DNA of 64,000 bases from Mycolicibacterium sarraceniae (GTDB taxonomy: Bacteria; Actinomycetota; Actinomycetes; Mycobacteriales; Mycobacteriaceae). The stretch spans positions 3,286,001-3,350,000 of the forward strand of contig NZ_AP022595.1 of the NCBI RefSeq assembly GCF_010731875.1, read 5' to 3'. The notes beneath the pieces were generated by a model. That model made no database searches and had not been told where the DNA came from. It worked only from the letters and a program-made list of their open reading frames with translations. Of the stretch, positions 7,372 through 14,466 are shown piece by piece; the first letter of the stretch is position 1, and each line of letters begins with the position of its first letter. The position numbers were made by a program, and so were the translations under genes.

Positions 7372-8579
7372 TTATGCTGCGGTGGCGACCTTGACGACGG
7401 CACCGGGCTGGTTGACCGAGACTCCGAACCGGCCTTCCACGCGGCAGCGCAAGCTGTTCGACGTGAAGTCGGTGCCGACGTTCTCAGACCAGCGGGTGTC
7501 GAGCTCGCCGTCGTGGTCGATCGTCACCGAGCCCTCACCGAGCACCAGCCCGGTCTTGGCGCCGAGGCCCTGATTCAGGACCACCGGCACGCCCCAGAGT
7601 CGTCGGGCGGTGGGGTCGATCGGCGCGCCCTGCACGTCGGTGGCTCCACTGGTCACCGCGAGGAGTTCGATGGCCTCCCAGTCGCCGGCGCTGAGGACGA
7701 TTGCCGCCGGTGCGTAGTCCGACACCGACAGTGCGGTCAGTGCTTTGCGGATGCTGGTGAGTGCGTTGGTGGCGAACGCCTGCGTGACGACGCCGCTGGT
7801 GTTCAGGATGCCGGTGAAGTGCTCACCAGTGCCATCGCCCGAGATAACCTCTGTCTCAACGGCTTTGCGCAGACCGTAGAGCATCTCGTCGGAAACGAAC
7901 TTTTCGAGGTTCGGTGCGTCGCTGAGCATGTAGTGGTCGAGTTGCTCGGACACGTGGGCGACGACCCGCAGGCGGTTCTCCACCGAGGTGATGCCCAGGA
8001 CGGTCGTCGGCTTCGTGCCAGCGACCGCGACGGGGGCCGCGTTGTTGGTGCGCGTCGACTGCCGTATGAACGTGTAGCTCGGCGGCACGATGCGCGCGGG
8101 CAGCACGTCTAGCAGCGAGACCACCGGCCGAGCTCGACGATCTCGGGCAGCACGATCGTGCTGGTGGTCTGCTGGCCCGAGGCCAGTGCCTTGGTTCGGG
8201 TGCCGTTCACGGTGCCGTCACTGACGGCCTGGCGCGGCCATGCCTTGACCATCTTCGCGGCCAGTGTCTTGGTGTGCTTGCCGTTGAGGGGCCAGGTGCC
8301 CATCGCCCGCGGCGGCCGGGTCCGCACCATCAACGAGCGGCTTGCCGATGTCGCCAGCGAGCGACTTCGCGCCGTCGAGGATGGCCAGATCGGGCCTTGG
8401 CGGTAATGATCTGCGAGTCGAGCGACTTCGCCTCGTTGGTGGCTTCGTCGACCCTGCCGGACTCGTCGGCGGTCAGGTCCCGTCCGAGTTCGTCGGCGGT
8501 GTCGATGATCTGCTTAAACGAGCGCCAGTTGGCTGTCGCGGTCCTTCGTTAGGGTTTGCAGTTTCGCGGTGGTCATCAT
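7372..8579 (-). pseudogene. HK97 family major capsid protein, second copy, frameshifted
   Basis: The start is at 8579 (MMTTAKLQTLTKDRDSQLAL) behind AGGAG. The reading then has to change frame near 8515 (QIIDTADELGRDLTADE), near 8395 (DLAILDGAKSLAGDIGKPL), near 8310, and near 8110-8124 to continue into a 250-residue C-terminal frame with SLLDVLPARIVPPSYTFIRQ and GRFGVSVNQPGAVVKV. The last part is the HK97 capsid fold and is related to, but clearly divergent from, the intact capsid at 9613-10719. With at least four frame breaks it cannot make a full protein. The truncated 7372-8124 frame could still be translated. Confidence 0.85.
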
Positions 8580-9136
8580 GTCGGGTGTCTCCTGGAGGTA
8601 ACGGGTGGCGTTGGCCTTGGCCAGCGCCGAGCGGATAGGGGCGGTGGGTCGGCCGGCGGACTTGACGGCGCCGATCAGAGCCCGGTCGTTGGCGCCGCGA
8701 GCGACCACCGAGATCTCGATCAGGTCGAGTTCGGTCAGCTCGTTGCCGGCCGCGGTCTTGGTTGAATTGCGGATGCCGTAGCCGATCGACAGGCCGCCGA
8801 CGCGGCGGCCCTTGACGTTTCGGTAGGCGGCGGCACCGTGATCGGTGTCGAGGTCGAACTTCCCGGTGATCGCTAATCCTTCGGCGGTTTCGGCCGCCGC
8901 GATCACGTCACCGACGTAGTTGCGCGGGTCGTCGGCCTTGTGCTCCCACAACAGTGGGATCGGTTGGCCGGCGGCAATCGATTTCGTGAATGCGCCGGGG
9001 CGAACGATGTCGCCGTGCGCGTCGACGTTGTCGAACACTGATGCCAGACCGTTGTCCGAGAGGACGTCCCATGAAACGCAAGTCTGTTGCGTTGTCGATC
9101 AAGACCGCTGACGATGCCACCGGCACCTTCACCGCC
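8580..9136 (-). pseudogene. HK97 prohead protease split by a local inversion
   Basis: The body reads on the minus strand from 9047 (LASVFDNVDAHGDIVRPGAF) through LIEISVVARGANDRALIGAVK, the fold of the U35 prohead protease that trims HK97 scaffolds. The expected N-terminus is missing from this strand. It lies on the plus strand at 9071-9136 as MKRKSVALSIKTADDATGTF plus two residues, with its own GAGAGGAC. Flipping 9048-9136 restores a continuous gene about 50 bp after the preceding 49-residue frame. At the other end the frame has no stop before the capsid start and runs on to 8514. Confidence 0.8.
9048..9136. other. 89-bp inverted segment inside the protease gene
   Basis: This segment carries the protease ribosome binding site, start codon and 22 codons in the orientation opposite to the rest of the gene. 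No inverted repeat of more than a few bases is visible at the two junctions, so the breakpoints are placed by reading-frame continuity and could move a few bases. Confidence 0.7.
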
Positions 9137-9155
9137 GCACCGAGACAGAACCGGA

Positions 9156-9305
9156 TCACCGTGGCGGCCTGTCGTGCCACACCTGCTCGGACCATTGCGA
9201 GGCAGTGTCCTCCGGCACCTGCCGCCATCCGTACCGCGTCGGCACCAAAACTGTGGGCACCGACGACTCGTCATCATCGGCATCTGTTTCGTCGGGTTGA
9301 CTCAT
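9156..9305 (-). CDS. small element protein (49 aa)
   Basis: Starts MSQPDETDADDDESS at 9305. The ATG overlaps the TGA of the upstream 48-residue frame (ATGA), a normal sign of translational coupling. The N-terminal third is very acidic and the rest has two tryptophan-containing stretches (YGWRQ, QWSEQVW). It lies between the intact capsid and the protease. No family is recognised; a head-assembly accessory or decoration role is only a guess. Confidence 0.5.
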   Translation of the reverse strand: MSQPDETDADDDESSVPTVLVPTRYGWRQVPEDTASQWSEQVWHDRPPR

Positions 9306-9448
9306 TCGGCTACAGCGGCGTCGAGTCGAGTTCGTTCGAGTTGCCGCAACGCGGCTTCGGTGCCGACGAGCTCGACGAAGCCCTGCGCGAGTGTGGCCGC
9401 GCAGCGTTGGTGGGTCGGGGTGATCGTGATGTCAAGCTCGGCGCTCAA
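9302..9448 (-). CDS. small element protein (48 aa), TTG start
   Basis: Starts at the TTG at 9448, preceded by GGAAGGACAACGGCA, and reads SAELDITITPTHQRCAATLA onward. It ends in ATGA overlap with the next frame. The C-terminal half is an alpha helix rich in Ala, Leu and Arg. No family is recognised. The TTG overlaps the end of a tiny frame upstream, and the 165 bp between it and the capsid gene contain no other gene I can support. Confidence 0.45.
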   Translation of the reverse strand: MSAELDITITPTHQRCAATLAQGFVELVGTEAALRQLERTRLDAAVAE

Positions 9449-9612
9449 TGCCGTTGTCCTTCCGGGTTGTTGGGTAACCCCCCCATGTCGCGGGGTTGTG
9501 CAGAAAAATGCAAGCCCACCGTGGCGGGGGGCCGCCGACGGACCTCCTGTGGCGGCAACCCCCTTACCTGTGCTGGGAGCTGCCGTGCTGGCCCCGAGTG
9601 CCACGGTGAGCG

Positions 9613-10719
9613 TCAGTCGTCGACGAGCGTTGCTTTTACGACACCCATCGGTGTGAAGACCGATGTGCCGAAGCGGCCTTCCATTCGCGCTCTGACCAGG
9701 TTCTTGCTGAAGTCGTCGGCGTTGCTGGTCTCTGTCCATTGCACGAGCACGCCGAGGCTGTCGGTGTCGACGGCGACGGCGCCGGTGCTGATGACGTCTG
9801 CGGTGCCGGCGGCTTGAACGTTGGCGACGACGATCGGGACACCGAAGAGGCGGCGGGCCACGGGATCGTAAGGCAGGCCCCGGTACTCGACGGCTGTGGT
9901 CGTGGTCAGTGCGAGCTCGATGGATTCCCAGTCGTTCGGGTGCACGACGGCCGCCGCGGGCTTGTATCCGAATGTCTCCAGTTTGGTGATCGACTTACGC
10001 AGTGTGGCGAGTGCGCTGGTGTCGAATGCCTGGGTCTGAAGTCCTGATGTGGCGTGGATGTCGGCCAGTACCTTGGCCTCGACAGCAAGGCCGATTCCGT
10101 ATGCGAGCTCCTCTTGCATGAAGGGTCGCAGCGATGCGGCGTCCTCGAACCAGTACCGGTGCACGGGCTCCGACATGTGGGCGATGACGCTCAGCGCGCC
10201 GTCGATCTTGTCGATGGTGTACGTCGATGTCGGCTTGACAGCGCCCGGAGCGACGACCGCGGCGTTGTTGGTGCGCACCGTCTGACGGATGTACGAGTAG
10301 GCCGGCTGGCTGTGGCGGATGGCCGGCAGTAGGTCGAGCAGCGAGGTGGCCGGCCGACCCATCGGGATTGGCGTCGGCGTCAGCTCCACATCGACGAACA
10401 CCGACGAGTTGGCGGCGAGCGACTTCTGGCCGATCGGCATCAGCTTGTCGACGGCCTTGGTGCCGAACGACTTGCCGAAGCTGAGGAACTCGGCATTACC
10501 GTCGATGTTCCGACCACCGGCCATGGCGTCGAGCGCGGCCAGCGTCGCCGCGGACTTCTCGGCCTCTGCGATGATGCCCCTCAGTTCCTCGATGCGCGCC
10601 ATCTTGGCGTCGATGTCGGTCTGCTCTTCGGGCGTGAAGTTGCGGTTCTCGTTCTTGGCCTTGGTCGCGATGGCCAGAGCCGCCTTCTTCAGCGACTCGA
10701 GTTCTTCCTTGGGGTTCAT
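9613..10719 (-). CDS. HK97 family major capsid protein, intact copy
   Basis: A 368-residue phage capsid protein. Residues 1-70 (MNPKEELESLKKAALAIATK onward) form the charged coiled-coil scaffold or delta domain that the prohead protease removes. The HK97 fold follows, with SLLDLLPAIRHSQPAYSYIRQ, RTNNAA and the C-terminal RMEGRFGTSVFTPMGVVKATL. The ATG at 10717-10719 has AGGAGG ten bases upstream. It is the best preserved structural gene of the element. An independent capsid without terminase or tail genes is the hallmark of capsid-forming satellites. Confidence 0.92.
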   Translation of the reverse strand: MNPKEELESLKKAALAIATKAKNENRNFTPEEQTDIDAKMARIEELRGIIAEAEKSAATLAALDAMAGGRNIDGNAEFLSFGKSFGTKAVDKLMPIGQKSLAANSSVFVDVELTPTPIPMGRPATSLLDLLPAIRHSQPAYSYIRQTVRTNNAAVVAPGAVKPTSTYTIDKIDGALSVIAHMSEPVHRYWFEDAASLRPFMQEELAYGIGLAVEAKVLADIHATSGLQTQAFDTSALATLRKSITKLETFGYKPAAAVVHPNDWESIELALTTTTAVEYRGLPYDPVARRLFGVPIVVANVQAAGTADVISTGAVAVDTDSLGVLVQWTETSNADDFSKNLVRARMEGRFGTSVFTPMGVVKATLVDD

Positions 10720-11010
10720 GGTTGAGCGCCTCCTAGACGCGAAATCCGCGCGCCGAATGCGCGCACTGAAGTGGATTCGCTTGGAGGACGGACGGATTCG
10801 GCGTGGTCCCTTGTACGAGGGACGGTTCCTTACCGCTGGTCAGGCCAAGTCTTATCCCCGCGGTTCGGAGATGGCGGCGGCTCGACCGTATGTGGTCGCT
10901 GCGAGACCTGGCTGTACGGGCCAGTCTCGGCGACGGGTTTGGTCGAAACCACCACCATCCCTCCGAAAGGGACGATTCCGACCATAGCGCGCCGCGGCGA
11001 CAAGTTGCCA
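10720..11010 (-). other. 291-bp leader without a convincing gene
   Basis: The minus-strand frame at 10733-11014 lacks a ribosome binding site and has poor coding character. The segment holds two look-alike stem-loops: GTCCCT/AGGGAC around 10805-10822 and TCCCT/AGGGA around 10969-10983. It probably carries the capsid promoter and a structured leader, or sites for a regulator. Confidence 0.4.
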
Positions 11011-11277
11011 TCACGACGGCTTGCCCGGCGTGTCAGTGTCCTGCATGAGCTCGTGCGCGATCCACGACGCGGCGTAGCCGTGGGGATCTTTGAGCTTGCG
11101 TCGCATGAACGCGGCGAACATGTCGATGAGCGCCAGGAACAGCCGGTCGATTTCCTCCGGTGTTCTGGCCTCGTCGATGACGAATCGCAGCGTCGTCCCG
11201 TCGTTGTGGAGCATCGCCATGACGGCGCGCATCGCGCGGGCGCGGTCTTTGTTCGTGGGGATTCTCGGGTCAGGCAT
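11011..11277 (-). CDS. element protein of unknown function (88 aa)
   Basis: Starts MPDPRIPTNKDRARAM at the ATG at 11277, chosen because AAAGGAGATCTG directly precedes it. An ATG at 11304 overlapping the stop of the WhiB-like gene would add nine residues. The protein is helical, with TPEEIDRLFLALIDMFAAFM in the middle. No family is recognised. It is coupled to the regulator gene upstream and precedes the capsid leader, so it could be a packaging or redirecting accessory, which is inference. Confidence 0.6.
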   Translation of the reverse strand: MPDPRIPTNKDRARAMRAVMAMLHNDGTTLRFVIDEARTPEEIDRLFLALIDMFAAFMRRKLKDPHGYAASWIAHELMQDTDTPGKPS

Positions 11278-11300
11278 CAGATCTCCTTTGGGTGGGGTTG

Positions 11301-12017
11301 TCATCGGTGGCCGGTGAGTGCTCGGAGCACTGTCGTCTTGGAGCACCCGGTCACGGCCGCGATCTCGGAGTTGGTGAGGCCGGCCGCGTGCAGCTCGGCG
11401 ATGCGCTTGTCGCGCTCTGCTTTCTCGCGTTGGAATCCGCTCGTGGTCTTGTCTTCTGCCACGATCTGGCCGGCGACGACACCGATGGGTCGCTGGTCGG
11501 GCGGCAGGTTGTCGAACCAAGCACGGCAGGCTTCCCTGGCTGGGCAGGCGCGGCAGAGTGCGAGCGCGGCTGTGCTGGCCGCTTGGTCCTTCGCGGCCGT
11601 GCGGTCGAAAAGGTCGACCTGGTCGCGACAGCGGGCGCCAGGCAACGGCGGGCACGCGGCAGCCAAGCCGGCCAGGAACTCGGGCAGCGATACCCGAGCG
11701 GTCAGGGCCGGCTCGGCTTCAGTGGCGGCGGGCCGCGGCCGAGCGGTACCGGGCGAGCGGGCCTTGAGGAATTTCTTGTAGTGGGCGCAGCACATACCGC
11801 GCGCATAGGGCGCCTTGCCGCATCCGTCGATGCTGCACGTCGTGCAGCTCACTTCCACCGCCCGGACTTCGGAAGGGTCGCGTTTGAAACGCAACCCAGG
11901 CCGGCGGCGCACCGGCCGTGCGTCCTCGTCCGCGGGGTGTCTCTTAAGAGACACACCCCCCGCGGAAACGTTGGAGACGCTGCGACGCATACGGTTCCGC
12001 AACGTTTCCGTGCCCAT
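11301..12017 (-). CDS. WhiB-like Fe-S regulator with N-terminal zinc cluster and C-terminal HTH
   Basis: A 238-residue protein. Cys58, Cys61, Cys66, Cys76, Cys77 and His79 form a probable zinc cluster (CSIDGCGKAPYARGMCCAHY). Residues 130-164 give C-x24-C-x2-C-x5-C with CRACPAREAC, the WhiB iron-sulfur signature, followed by a GVVAG turn like the GVWGG of WhiB. Residues 205-235 (IAELHAAGLTNSEIAAVTG) form a resolvase-type helix-turn-helix. The first 50 residues are basic and overlap palindromic DNA, so the true start may be later. Phage WhiB proteins are known from mycobacteriophage TM4. It probably controls the element. Confidence 0.75.
   Translation of the reverse strand: MGTETLRNRMRRSVSNVSAGGVSLKRHPADEDARPVRRRPGLRFKRDPSEVRAVEVSCTTCSIDGCGKAPYARGMCCAHYKKFLKARSPGTARPRPAATEAEPALTARVSLPEFLAGLAAACPPLPGARCRDQVDLFDRTAAKDQAASTAALALCRACPAREACRAWFDNLPPDQRPIGVVAGQIVAEDKTTSGFQREKAERDKRIAELHAAGLTNSEIAAVTGCSKTTVLRALTGHR
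11937..11954. repeat. 18-bp palindrome in the regulator 5' region
   Basis: GTGTCTCTTAAGAGACAC is a perfect palindrome, flanked by a G run on the left and a C run on the right that extend pairing with a two-base bulge. A second interrupted palindrome, GGGT-GCGTTT-AAACGC-ACCC, lies at 11875-11897. Both fall beside the GGAAACG array and could be operators. Confidence 0.5.
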
Positions 12018-12254
12018 CCACGGAAACGCCTGACCAGGCTTTTTACGGGCCAGCGTGAAAAGCCGGTGTCTGACATCACGGAAACGTCCGTTCCGACGTT
12101 TCCGCGCCGATCGACGGAAACGTTGACCTGGCCTTTTGCGTTCGCCCGAACCATCGTCAGAACATCCCTTCTGACGTTTCCGCGCCCACTCCCGGAAACG
12201 TTGGAACGGACTTTCGTGTGCGCACAGCTTCGGCGATCGTGGCGTTCGGAAACG
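11964..12254. repeat. array of nine GGAAACG/CGTTTCC repeats, candidate origin or operator
   Basis: Copies start at 11964(+), 12003(-), 12022(+), 12080(+), 12097(-), 12116(+), 12175(-), 12194(+) and 12248(+). Three pairs (12003/12022, 12097/12116, 12175/12194) have inverted orientation with exactly 12 bases between the seven-base cores, and share ACGTTTCCG(C/T)GCC in the left half. The array covers the end of the RepA-like ATPase gene, the gap after it, and the start of the regulator frame. Iterons beside a replication gene are typical origins, but a WhiB or HTH operator is the main alternative. Confidence 0.7.
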
Positions 12255-13251
12255 TGTGGCCCGCCAGGCGAAGTGCCTCCCGTGCCTTGCGGTTGCCCGC
12301 CTCGACGGGCAATCGAAGTTGGATCATCGCGTCGATACACGCGCCGATCCGGCGGCGTTCAGCGTCCGGCAGCGACTTCGGCCGGATGATGTGCCGCAGG
12401 TGCGGGTCGTACTGGCGGAGCACCAGAATGCGGTCAGGGTGGGCGTTGCCGCGCTGTCGTTCGAGGCCGAGGTTGACGAACACTTCTCCGTCTTCGCCGC
12501 CGGGTTGGGTGTCGAGCGTCCACACCGCGTCCACATCATCGGATTTGGCGCTTGATCCGCGGGCAGTGGTCTTGGTGCCGTGGCCGCGGTGGTCGAGCCG
12601 CACGACGGCGCGGCCAGCGGCTTTCAGTGGGGCCAGTGTGTGCCGGTACAGCGCCCGGTAGGTGTCGGCGCTGTTCTCTTCGCCAGCGACGACACGGGCC
12701 ACGGTGTCGATGACGACCAGGGCGGCGCCGTGGTGCTCAGCAACCGCCGCGAGGTCGAGTCCCCCGACTGGGCCGTCGAGGGGCGGCATCGACGGGAACG
12801 ACAGATAGCGCAGGTTACTCAGATCAGCTGGGCCGTAACCCATGTCGCGTAGCCGCTCGATAATGTCGAAGTCGGTGTTCTCGTGATCGACGTAGAGGAC
12901 TCGGACTGGTGGCTGTGGCTTCTGGCCGAAGGCCGGGCGGCCCGCCGCGATCGCGGCGGCGACGTCGAGCATCAGCAGGCTCTTGCCGGCCTTCGCCGTC
13001 GACACCAGGGCGTAGGACTGGCCGCGAGCGATGAAGTCGGTTACCAGCCAATCGATTTCATCGCGGGCGCCGTCGAATGCTCGCTGCCAGTCAACGACCG
13101 GGTATCGCTTGTGCGCCGACGTCGCGGCCGCCGACACGATCGCGGAACCGTTGCCGTCGTCGGGTGGCGGTTCGGGTGGGCCGGGATCGAAGTCGACGAC
13201 CGCGGCCATGCGCCGCGCAGAGGCGAGGCCGGGGTCAACGCGGGCGGTCAC
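12157..13251 (-). CDS. RepA-like AAA family ATPase
   Basis: A 364-residue RecA-fold ATPase (AAA_25/RepA type). Walker A is STAKAGKSLL at 84-93 and Walker B is ALVVIDT at 177-183. RLDHRGHG and RGSSAKSDDVD at about 218-241 are typical of hexameric plasmid RepA and phage helicase-like proteins. A short helical C-terminal domain may bind DNA. Proteins of this class drive replication of small prophage-like elements. Its start overlaps the upstream gene by four bases, and the repeat array begins inside its 3' end. Confidence 0.85.
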   Translation of the reverse strand: MTARVDPGLASARRMAAVVDFDPGPPEPPPDDGNGSAIVSAAATSAHKRYPVVDWQRAFDGARDEIDWLVTDFIARGQSYALVSTAKAGKSLLMLDVAAAIAAGRPAFGQKPQPPVRVLYVDHENTDFDIIERLRDMGYGPADLSNLRYLSFPSMPPLDGPVGGLDLAAVAEHHGAALVVIDTVARVVAGEENSADTYRALYRHTLAPLKAAGRAVVRLDHRGHGTKTTARGSSAKSDDVDAVWTLDTQPGGEDGEVFVNLGLERQRGNAHPDRILVLRQYDPHLRHIIRPKSLPDAERRRIGACIDAMIQLRLPVEAGNRKAREALRLAGHTFPNATIAEAVRTRKSVPTFPGVGAETSEGMF

Positions 13252-13604
13252 GCGAGCGCACCGCCCGACAGTTGGTGCAACAGTTCGGCAAGTTCGCGAT
13301 CCTTACCCCCGCGTCTCCAAAGTGATTGCAGCACTTCAGCTTCAAGTAAGGGAATCCGTCCGGATTCCAGGACATGCAGCGCAGCATCCCGACCGCCGTC
13401 GATCGTCTTGTCCGACAGGGGCGGTTCGGTGCAGGTGCAGGGCCAAGGATCGGGGCACCCGCAGTCGAGCGGCACCAGGCGGCAAGAGGTGTCGTGGCGG
13501 CGTTTCCAGGCTGCGACGCCGCTATGCTGTGGGGTATCCGCTGCCGTGGATTCTGATGAAGCCGCCTCGCTGCCCGTGGGGCGGCTTCCTCGTTCGTATG
13601 TCAC
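13248..13604 (-). CDS. element protein with a Cys-rich centre (118 aa)
   Basis: Starts MTYERGSRPTGSEAA at 13604, overlapping the previous stop as ATGA. The centre reads CRLVPLDCGCPDPWPCTC, five cysteines that could bind zinc. The C-terminal half (DGGRDAALHVLESGRIPLLE) is a helical module often seen in actinobacterial phage and prophage proteins just before a RepA-like gene. I do not know its function. It is clearly part of the same operon as its neighbours on both sides. Confidence 0.65.
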   Translation of the reverse strand: MTYERGSRPTGSEAASSESTAADTPQHSGVAAWKRRHDTSCRLVPLDCGCPDPWPCTCTEPPLSDKTIDGGRDAALHVLESGRIPLLEAEVLQSLWRRGGKDRELAELLHQLSGGALA

Positions 13605-13861
13605 GCGGCACCGCCCTTGCGGTTGCGGCGAGCCTGGGCGGACTTGAGCGCGAGCCGCTTGAAATAGGCCTTACGCGCGTGCTCGGCTCTGGTGGCGCGT
13701 TCGGCGGGGGTGAGCGTGCCATGGGGGTCGACTTGCCGTTCAAACTTGTCGAGCAGAGCTTTTCGTGCGGGTGCGGTTCGCGCGGAACGGTTTTCGGTTT
13801 TTGCCCAAGATTCGTGAGCGGCGATCTGCGCGCGCAGAGACCGTTCGTGGGTATCTGGCAT
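13601..13861 (-). CDS. conserved actinophage-type small basic protein (86 aa)
   Basis: Starts MPDTHERSLRAQIAAHESWA at 13861 behind CCGGAGG. The protein is very rich in Arg, Lys and Ala, with RTAPARKALLDKFERQVDP and RAEHARKAYFKRLALKSAQA. I recognise this pattern as a widespread small protein of mycobacterial and streptomycete prophages, without a known function. It is the first gene of the early operon that continues into the Cys-rich protein and the ATPase. Confidence 0.7.
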   Translation of the reverse strand: MPDTHERSLRAQIAAHESWAKTENRSARTAPARKALLDKFERQVDPHGTLTPAERATRAEHARKAYFKRLALKSAQARRNRKGGAA

Positions 13862-13938
13862 GAAAATGCCTCCGGCTTTCAGGCGTGATTGACCACACCT
13901 TCTTCGGAGGCTCCGGCCGGAGGGACATCCGGCTCGCT

Positions 13939-13970
13939 AGCTGCATAGCGTACACCAACGCTATGCAGCT
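13939..13970. repeat. 13-bp perfect inverted repeat between the int and early operons
   Basis: AGCTGCATAGCGT and its complement flank a six-base spacer (ACACCA). It lies in the 113-bp gap after the int-linked gene and before the early operon start. A second palindrome, CTCCGGCCGGAG, is at 13911-13922. Either terminator or operator is possible; with no T tract, an operator for an excision or repressor protein is as likely. Confidence 0.55.
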
Positions 13971-13974
13971 GAAC

Positions 13975-14466
13975 TCACAACAGCCTGTCGAGCTCCCGCA
14001 GGCCGTTCAGCGAAATTCTCGTAATGTCTTGTTCCCAAAGATGATTCAGGTGTTCGCGGAGCTTGGGCTCCGCGCGTCGAACCGTGTCGGAACAGAGCGG
14101 ACAGCGCAGCTGGTATCGCCGACCGAGCGGAAGAAAAGCCTCAGCATCCATTCCGGCCATCTTTCGGGCGCGGTCGACCTCGGCGATAATTCGAGCCATC
14201 CCTGCGCGATCATTGATGCCGCGGCCGGAATCCCAGAACCGGACCACCTGGCCGGCCGCGTCGATGAACTCGATACCTCCGCCGCGGCGCGTGGTCCTGA
14301 TATGGTCCTCGCCGATTGACTCGAAGGGGTCAGGCATCCACGGTCCGTCGCCGCGCCGTGACAACACCAGCTCCCACAGCTGGTGCGACTGCGCATCGCA
14401 GAACACGGTGATCTCGCCAGTTTTCTCGTCCTGCATGCCCTCGAACGGGCCGACGCCGCCGCTCAC
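13975..14466 (-). CDS. int-coupled element protein with C-terminal zinc-finger-like motif
   Basis: A 163-residue protein whose ATG overlaps the integrase stop by four bases. The first 100 residues look like a beta-rich domain (IEFIDAAGQVVRFWDSG). The C-terminus has CPLCSDTVRRAEPKLREHLN, a C-x2-C plus H motif followed by HL, resembling a zinc finger. It could be a DNA-binding partner of the integrase, such as a recombination directionality factor, but that is inference. No family is recognised. Confidence 0.65.
   Translation of the reverse strand: MSGGVGPFEGMQDEKTGEITVFCDAQSHQLWELVLSRRGDGPWMPDPFESIGEDHIRTTRRGGGIEFIDAAGQVVRFWDSGRGINDRAGMARIIAEVDRARKMAGMDAEAFLPLGRRYQLRCPLCSDTVRRAEPKLREHLNHLWEQDITRISLNGLRELDRLL

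Noticed and set aside
9048..9136. Site-specific invertible switch with inverted repeats at its ends
   Set aside because: I could not find matching inverted repeats at the two junctions and there is no invertase gene nearby, so a controlled switch is not claimed.
8990..9817. Long plus-strand gene opposite the protease and capsid
   Set aside because: Only 9071-9136 looks coding, and that is the inverted protease start. The rest is antisense to the intact capsid.
10733..11014. 93-residue minus-strand gene before the capsid
   Set aside because: No ribosome binding site, unlikely composition, and it overlaps two stem-loops; treated as leader DNA.
11964..12254. GGAAACG repeats as a CRISPR array
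   Set aside because: The repeat is only 7-11 bp, alternates orientation and has no constant unit length; no cas genes are near.
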